A DNA stretch of 64,000 nucleotides from Candidatus Poribacteria bacterium (lineage in GTDB: Bacteria; Poribacteria; WGA-4E; PCPOR2b): the NCBI GenBank assembly GCA_022822005.1, contig JAJECO010000046.1, forward strand, positions 62,001 to 126,000. Reading direction: 5' to 3'. Within the stretch, counting starts at the first letter, position 1, and each line of letters opens with the position of its first letter. This document shows positions 59,750-64,000 of this stretch, one piece after another. The notes under the pieces were generated by a model. That model was not told the origin of the DNA, searched no databases, and saw nothing but the letters and a program-made list of their open reading frames with translations. A program made the translations under genes and the position numbers.

Positions 59750-60469
59750 CTACTTGTTATTCTTCAGGTAGGCAACATCCTCAGCCGAAAGCTCCATGTT
59801 TTTCAACAACTCTGGACGGCGTTCGGCAGTTCGCTTGAGAGACTGTTCATGCTGCCAACGCGTAATGTTATCATGGTGTCCGCTCAACAGGATGTCGGGA
59901 ACTTGCATTCCCTCAAACTCAGCGGGGCGTGTGTAATGTGGGCAATCCAGTAAACCCTGGCTGAATGAGTCCTCCTGTGCTGATTCGTAATTCCCTAACG
60001 CACGCGGTAAAACTCGTCCGATCGCATCAACCAAAGCCAGTGCCGGAATCTCTCCACCGCTGAGGACATAATCACCTATCGAAATCTCGTCTGTAACCAG
60101 CTTCATACGGACTCGCTCATCAATTCCTTTGTAGCGCCCACAGATCAAAATTAGGTGCGATTCAAGGGAGAAGGCTTCAGCCAATGACTGGTTAAAGGGC
60201 GTTCCCTGTGGGGTCAGGTAAATGATACGCGCTGTTGATTCTGGCTCCAGTTTTTTGATCGCGGCGAAAAGCGGCTCCGGTTTCAGAATCATGCCTGCGC
60301 CGCCCCCGTAAGGATAGTCGTCAACCGTTTGATGGCGGTCCGTCGTAAAATCGCGCAGGTTATGAACGTTGACTGTCAATAGGTCCCTGGCTTGCGCACG
60401 CTTCAAAATACCCGCTTGCAGAACCGGCAGGATGACCTCTGGAAAAATGGTGATGATGTCGATTCTCAT
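59750..60469 (-). CDS. trmD: tRNA (guanine-37-N1)-methyltransferase
   Basis: 239 aa. TrmD methylates G37 of tRNAs, using SAM, to keep the reading frame. Trefoil-knot SPOUT motifs are visible: [24 protein letters not shown] and [16 protein letters not shown]. The ATG at 60469 overlaps the stop of ylqD by 4 bp (ATGA), so translation is coupled. Confidence 0.96.
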   Translation of the reverse strand: MRIDIITIFPEVILPVLQAGILKRAQARDLLTVNVHNLRDFTTDRHQTVDDYPYGGGAGMILKPEPLFAAIKKLEPESTARIIYLTPQGTPFNQSLAEAFSLESHLILICGRYKGIDERVRMKLVTDEISIGDYVLSGGEIPALALVDAIGRVLPRALGNYESAQEDSFSQGLLDCPHYTRPAEFEGMQVPDILLSGHHDNITRWQHEQSLKRTAERRPELLKNMELSAEDVAYLKNNK

Positions 60470-60873
60470 TCAATGACCTGGACAACAATTCCATCTTTGA
60501 CAATAATTTCTGCCTGAGATAACTTGGTACGGATGTCATCCCCAACTTCAATTTTGACAGGCGCATCATACGTTCCACTGGTAAAAAGGGTATCGATCTC
60601 AAGTTCCTTGACCTGCGCCAACTTCTGGCTGAGATTACTTTTCACCTGCTCCTGTTTCTCGCGTTCTTGGTGAATCTCGTCGCGCAGCTGATTAACATGA
60701 CGTGGATCTCGCTTTTGAGCCTCCGCAATCAAACGACGGCTTTGGAATTCTTCTTGTTGCAGCCATGTATCAATCTGGCGAATCGTGTGTTCTAACTCCG
60801 TCGTAAGTTGCTCCTTGAAAGCAGGGGTCACAATATTTTTCAAAATAACGGGTCTTTTGACAATAACTGCCAT
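60466..60873 (-). CDS. ylqD: YlqD-family protein
   Basis: 135 aa from the ATG at 60873 (GAAAGAG upstream); an ATG 15 bp earlier is possible. A long charged coiled-coil-like centre ([22 protein letters not shown]) is followed by a small beta domain (IKVEVGDDI-like: [26 protein letters not shown]). The match is to the YlqD family, known from the Firmicutes rpsP-ylqC-ylqD-rimM-trmD region. In this cluster it sits where rimM is usually found. Confidence 0.8.
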   Translation of the reverse strand: MAVIVKRPVILKNIVTPAFKEQLTTELEHTIRQIDTWLQQEEFQSRRLIAEAQKRDPRHVNQLRDEIHQEREKQEQVKSNLSQKLAQVKELEIDTLFTSGTYDAPVKIEVGDDIRTKLSQAEIIVKDGIVVQVIE

Positions 60874-60932
60874 ATCTCTTTCACTCATTCGTCATAGTGA
60901 GTTGGTAGGCTTGAAAATGCTAACTTTCCCAC

Positions 60933-61172
60933 TTAACGTTGTTCGACAATCTCAAGTATTGCCTTCTTACGCGCCTTGACTCCCGCAGCAAGCAACAGAG
61001 ATCGCATCGCCTTGGCGGTGCGCCCCTGTTTCCCGATGACCTTCCCTAAATCTTCAGGGACAACGCTCAGTTCAAGAATAGTCACAGTGTTACCTTCAAC
61101 TTCATTGACACTGACTTGATCAGGATTATCAACAAGCGATTTTGCGAGATATTCAATCAACTCTTTGAGCAT
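60933..61172 (-). CDS. khpA: KH-domain RNA-binding protein KhpA
   Basis: 79 aa. The type KH fold has the GxxG loop GKVIGKQGRTAKAMRSLL, and the start MLKELIEYLAKSLVDNPDQV matches KhpA/YlqC. It binds RNA and works with KhpB in cell-shape and translation control in Gram-positive bacteria. It lies 27 bp downstream of rpsP. Confidence 0.93.
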   Translation of the reverse strand: MLKELIEYLAKSLVDNPDQVSVNEVEGNTVTILELSVVPEDLGKVIGKQGRTAKAMRSLLLAAGVKARKKAILEIVEQR

Positions 61173-61199
61173 GAGATTCCCCCAGAAACACGATTTTCG

Positions 61200-61556
61200 C
61201 TAAGTTGCTTCTTCTGTTGATTCTTCAGCGGAGGCAGGTTCTTCCTCTGCTGCTTCGGAAGCCCCTTCCTCTGGCGTTGGGTTAGGCTGCCCCAGTTTTT
61301 CGTTTATAAATGTTTCCCAAACACCGACCTTTGACATTAGGTCCTTCGCAGTATCAGAAGGTTGCGCACCGGTTCTCAACCATTTTAATGCCTTCTCTGC
61401 GTCAATTACGATGTTTGCCGGATCGGTCATTGGATCATAATGCCCAATCCGTTCGATAAAACGTCCATCTCTTTGGCTGCGAGAGTCAGCGGCCACCAAC
61501 CGATAAAAGGGACGTCTTTTCTTTCCATGCCGCTGTAGTCTAATTCGTACTGCCAA
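61200..61556 (-). CDS. rpsP: 30S ribosomal protein S16
   Basis: 118 aa. [25 protein letters not shown] and the [11 protein letters not shown] core are diagnostic. An acidic, Glu/Ala-rich tail ([19 protein letters not shown]) extends beyond the typical end, as in some Bacteroidetes and related phyla. AGGAGGTAAC precedes the ATG. It follows ffh by 188 bp. Confidence 0.96.
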   Translation of the reverse strand: MAVRIRLQRHGKKRRPFYRLVAADSRSQRDGRFIERIGHYDPMTDPANIVIDAEKALKWLRTGAQPSDTAKDLMSKVGVWETFINEKLGQPNPTPEEGASEAAEEEPASAEESTEEAT

Positions 61557-61744
61557 ATGTTACCTCCTATTTCGTAAAAACTTTTTTCTATCACTATGTC
61601 CACCGAGTTGAAAAACGTGCTGCATCACACCACATGAAACCCTACATGCGATAAGAAGGGGTTTTTCACGTTTCAATTCTGGTTGTAGTTATCGTTAAAA
61701 CTATAGCAAAGGACAGTGATAATAAGATTAACTGTGTCTTAAAC

Positions 61745-63133
61745 TTAGCGTGATTTACGCCTTTTCCTTTTCTTACGTTTCCTTGGTTTTCCTTTAATCG
61801 CAACGGGACCACCGCCACCAAGTTGTGACATGTCCGCCATCGGGTGTTGCTTCATCATGCGGTTCATGAATTTGAGTTGATCAACCAACTGATTAACTTG
61901 CCGGACTGTCGTACCGCTCCCCTTTGCAATACGCAACCGACGACTGCTGTCAAGAAGCAGCGAATTCTGACGTTCCATCGGCGTCATTGACTGAATCATC
62001 GCTTTGGTGTATTTCAACTGCGATTCGTCAATCTGCATGTTTTTCATCGGAAGCTTATTGACACCGGGGATCATCTCAACGAGTTGGTCCAACGGTCCCA
62101 TATTCTTGATCTGTTCAAGCTGCACCAGCAGATCATTGAAATCCAAACCCTCCTGCCCAAGCAGCTTGCGCTCCAACTCGTCGGCTTGATCTTGGCTAAA
62201 AACAGATTCAGCCCTTTCGAGCAGGGTTGCAAAGTCACCTTCCCCAAGTATTCGAGAAGCCATCCGATCCGGATGAAACTCCTCCAATGTTGTCGCATCG
62301 ATCTTCTCGCCAACGCCAACAAACTTGATCGGTTTCTGCGTTACGGAACGAATAGATAGCGCTGCACCGCCACGCGCATCCCCATCAAGCTTGGTCAGGA
62401 TAACGCCATCAATGTCCAAGTTGTCGTTAAAATGCTGGGCGACATTGACCGCATCTTGACCGGTCATCGCATCAACGACAAGTAGAATTTCGGTCGGATT
62501 GACGGCAGATTTAATCTCCTCTAACTCACCCATCAATGCTTCATCAACATGTAGTCGACCTGCCGTGTCGATGATGACGAAATTATTCCCGCGATTCAAT
62601 GCCTGCTTAACCGCCGCTTGAATAATGGTAGCAGGGGAAATGTCCGTGCCCATCGAAAACACAGGCACATCAATCTGTTCTCCAAGTAGCTGAAGTTGTT
62701 TAATCGCTGCCGGACGGTAAATGTCTGCTGCGACCAAGAGGGGATTTCTGCCCTCTGATTTGAACCTCAGCGCCAGTTTGGCTGAAGCTGTCGTTTTCCC
62801 ACCACCTTGTAGACCGACCATCATAATGATTGTTGGACCACTTGGCGCTATGGAGACGGGTACGGCTTCCTCTCCCATCAGTTTTGCGAGCTCATCGCCG
62901 ATAATCTTTGCTATCTGAAGATCTGAGGTGAAGCTGCCGAGTACTTCCTGACCGATCGATCTTGTCCTGACACCGTTGATAAATTCGCGGACGGTTTTGT
63001 AATCCACATCCGCCTCAAGCAATGCGAGACGAACCTCGCGTAGTGCATCAGATATGTTCTTCTCGGTTAATTTGCCTTGCCCACGTAGCGATTTGAGGAC
63101 GCCTTGCAACTTGCCCGATAAACTCTCAAACAT
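61745..63133 (-). CDS. ffh: signal recognition particle protein Ffh
   Basis: 462 aa. The SRP GTPase has an N domain, a G domain with GLQGGGKTTASAKLA (G1), DTAGR (G3) and TKLDGDARGG, and a methionine-rich M domain (KNMQIDESQLKYTKAMIQSM). A very basic C-terminal tail (KPRKRKKRKRRKSR) is present. It binds signal sequences and SRP RNA. AAGGA precedes the ATG. It heads the minus-strand cluster down to yraN. Confidence 0.97.
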   Translation of the reverse strand: MFESLSGKLQGVLKSLRGQGKLTEKNISDALREVRLALLEADVDYKTVREFINGVRTRSIGQEVLGSFTSDLQIAKIIGDELAKLMGEEAVPVSIAPSGPTIIMMVGLQGGGKTTASAKLALRFKSEGRNPLLVAADIYRPAAIKQLQLLGEQIDVPVFSMGTDISPATIIQAAVKQALNRGNNFVIIDTAGRLHVDEALMGELEEIKSAVNPTEILLVVDAMTGQDAVNVAQHFNDNLDIDGVILTKLDGDARGGAALSIRSVTQKPIKFVGVGEKIDATTLEEFHPDRMASRILGEGDFATLLERAESVFSQDQADELERKLLGQEGLDFNDLLVQLEQIKNMGPLDQLVEMIPGVNKLPMKNMQIDESQLKYTKAMIQSMTPMERQNSLLLDSSRRLRIAKGSGTTVRQVNQLVDQLKFMNRMMKQHPMADMSQLGGGGPVAIKGKPRKRKKRKRRKSR

Positions 63134-63233
63134 GACATTTCCTTCGCGTGAGACGTAGTGTGTAAAACTTCGGATGAACTCATGAATATGTTCCTGACCT
63201 CCATCTGAATAAGGACAGGTTTGCGAATCAGTT

Positions 63234-63263
63234 AAGATACACCATCCGCGCCCATATTGTCAA
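63234..63263 (-). promoter_or_regulatory. putative sigma-70 promoter of ffh
   Basis: On the minus strand TTGACA (complement of 63258-63263) and TATCTT (complement of 63234-63239) are 18 bp apart. The ffh ATG is ~100 bp downstream. It is divergent from the promoter at 63287. Confidence 0.5.
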
Positions 63264-63286
63264 CAGAAAAATGAGTGTGAAAGTTC

Positions 63287-63315
63287 TTGACAGGCACACT
63301 AACGGTTGCTATAAT
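63287..63315 (+). promoter_or_regulatory. consensus sigma-70 promoter with extended -10
   Basis: TTGACA at 63287-63292 and TATAAT at 63310-63315 are exactly 17 bp apart; TG one base before the -10 gives an extended element. Initiation near 63322 would leave a ~40-nt leader to the membrane-protein start. Confidence 0.75.
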
Positions 63316-63362
63316 CTAACGGATGCCACAAATCGCCAACTTTTTGGCTTGGAGGGGAACAA

Positions 63363-64000
63363 GTGAAAAAGGATAGAGTGAGTAACCACAAGCGAGATGA
63401 GAGCAGTGTGTTACCCTTCCCACCCCTACCGGCGCAGGTACACCCTGTTCCGCAGTCCCAATCAACAAACCGAGGTCCCCTGATAATAGGAACTATTGTG
63501 GGGGTTGGACTGATCGCACTCCTGATCTATGCCGTCCCTTGGAGTTTAGTGACGCAAACATTGACAGGATCTTTCGATTCGTTGTCCGACCAAGTCAAAC
63601 AGGTCCAGTTCGCTCAAGTTAAAAAATCCAAAAAGTCGAATGTTCCGCCAGAGGTTTCTACGCCAGCAACATTAACGGACGAAACCGCACCGGTTCAGGA
63701 AGACTCAACACTGACCACATCGACGGTTGAAACTACGCCCGATCCAGAAGTTTCAACACCAGAGACACTGGCAGCCGAAACCCCATCTACCCAAGAAGCC
63801 CCAGTCCCTACAACGCCGTCAGGCGAAACCTCACCTGTGCCGGAGGTTTCAACACCCGCGACACCTCCAATCGAAGCTGCTTCAGGAACTTCGTTTTCTG
63901 AGCCGGATTCGCGGCTGCTTGTTGGACGATATCCAGTCAGGAAATATACCGATATTCGACATAAGATTGCTCCTGGTGAGACACTCTACAGTTTTATTCG
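63363..64000 (+). CDS. single-pass membrane protein, LysM-like C-terminus (cut by window edge)
   Basis: Open to the window edge, 212 codons visible, so it is absent from the ORF track. GTG at 63363 has GGAGGGG 7-8 bp upstream. Residues about 1-42 are polar and cytoplasmic. A transmembrane segment (GPLIIGTIVGVGLIALLIYA) follows, then a long Pro/Thr-rich linker with PEVSTPAT repeats. The last visible residues (HKIAPGETLYSFI) look like the start of a LysM peptidoglycan-binding domain. It would tether the envelope to the cell wall. Its true end is outside the window. Confidence 0.75.
   Translation, partial: MKKDRVSNHKRDESSVLPFPPLPAQVHPVPQSQSTNRGPLIIGTIVGVGLIALLIYAVPWSLVTQTLTGSFDSLSDQVKQVQFAQVKKSKKSNVPPEVSTPATLTDETAPVQEDSTLTTSTVETTPDPEVSTPETLAAETPSTQEAPVPTTPSGETSPVPEVSTPATPPIEAASGTSFSEPDSRLLVGRYPVRKYTDIRHKIAPGETLYSFI

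Overview
The window looks like a chromosomal segment of a Candidatus Poribacteria-type bacterium (sponge-associated or marine, uncultivated). The basis is gene content recalled from that lineage, not a database search. It has phytanoyl-CoA dioxygenase family proteins, a conserved planctomycete/poribacterial hypothetical, secreted LRR/WD40 mosaics with dockerin repeats, and a shared C-terminal NYPNPFNPETWIPY-type sorting domain. It also has abundant short palindromic intergenic repeats. Ordinary Shine-Dalgarno sites, consensus sigma-70 promoters and normal use of TAG, TGA and TAA stops are visible.

Layout. 0-8 kb: an MFS transporter, an MDR dehydrogenase plus conserved hypothetical pair behind a consensus promoter and a structured leader, and a reverse-strand folD-SDR-(682 aa) operon. 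8-13 kb: a 1150-aa outer-membrane-like protein, a lipoprotein and moaD-moaE. 13-16 kb: an accessory islet with an orphan HsdS, a DUF433 protein and a second HsdS C-terminal remnant. 15.7-28 kb: small-molecule metabolism (aldo/keto reductase, 3-hydroxyacyl-CoA dehydrogenase-like, sialidase-fold, NHL, PhyH, Gfo/Idh/MocA, PfkB, ferritin-like, TPP enzyme, HD protein), interrupted by duplicated palindrome-bearing intergenic cassettes. 28-33 kb: a 1537-aa secreted LRR/metzincin/dockerin/WD40 mosaic. 33-37.6 kb: a PhyH-HEAT fusion, a TIM-barrel glycoside-hydrolase-like protein and a sugar-phosphate isomerase-like protein. 37.8-43 kb: a PAS histidine kinase and an NtrC-type sigma-54 activator.

43-56.5 kb is the most dynamic part. 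It contains a candidate sigma-54-dependent structured RNA with tandem palindromes upstream, an LRR gene fragment, an 1851-aa LRR/WD40 surface protein, small lipoproteins (one broken by two TAG codons), and a WD40-cohesin-dockerin protein. It also contains an IS982-family element abutting the last 16 codons of a lost LRR paralogue, and an HhH-domain gene frameshifted by a 13-bp tandem duplication. 56.5-58 kb has a two-HTH protein and a SWIM zinc-finger protein behind a heavily folded leader. 58.3-63.1 kb is the conserved ffh-rpsP-khpA-ylqD-trmD-rplS-rnhB-yraN cluster, with ylqD but no rimM between khpA and trmD. The right edge cuts a single-pass membrane protein whose C-terminal part begins like LysM.

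Functional reading. Three secreted mosaics share the same C-terminal sorting domain; two carry dockerins and one of these also carries a cohesin, so a surface assembly is plausible. The adjacent PAS kinase and sigma-54 activator may control the nearby RNA candidate. These links are inferences from sequence features and proximity only.
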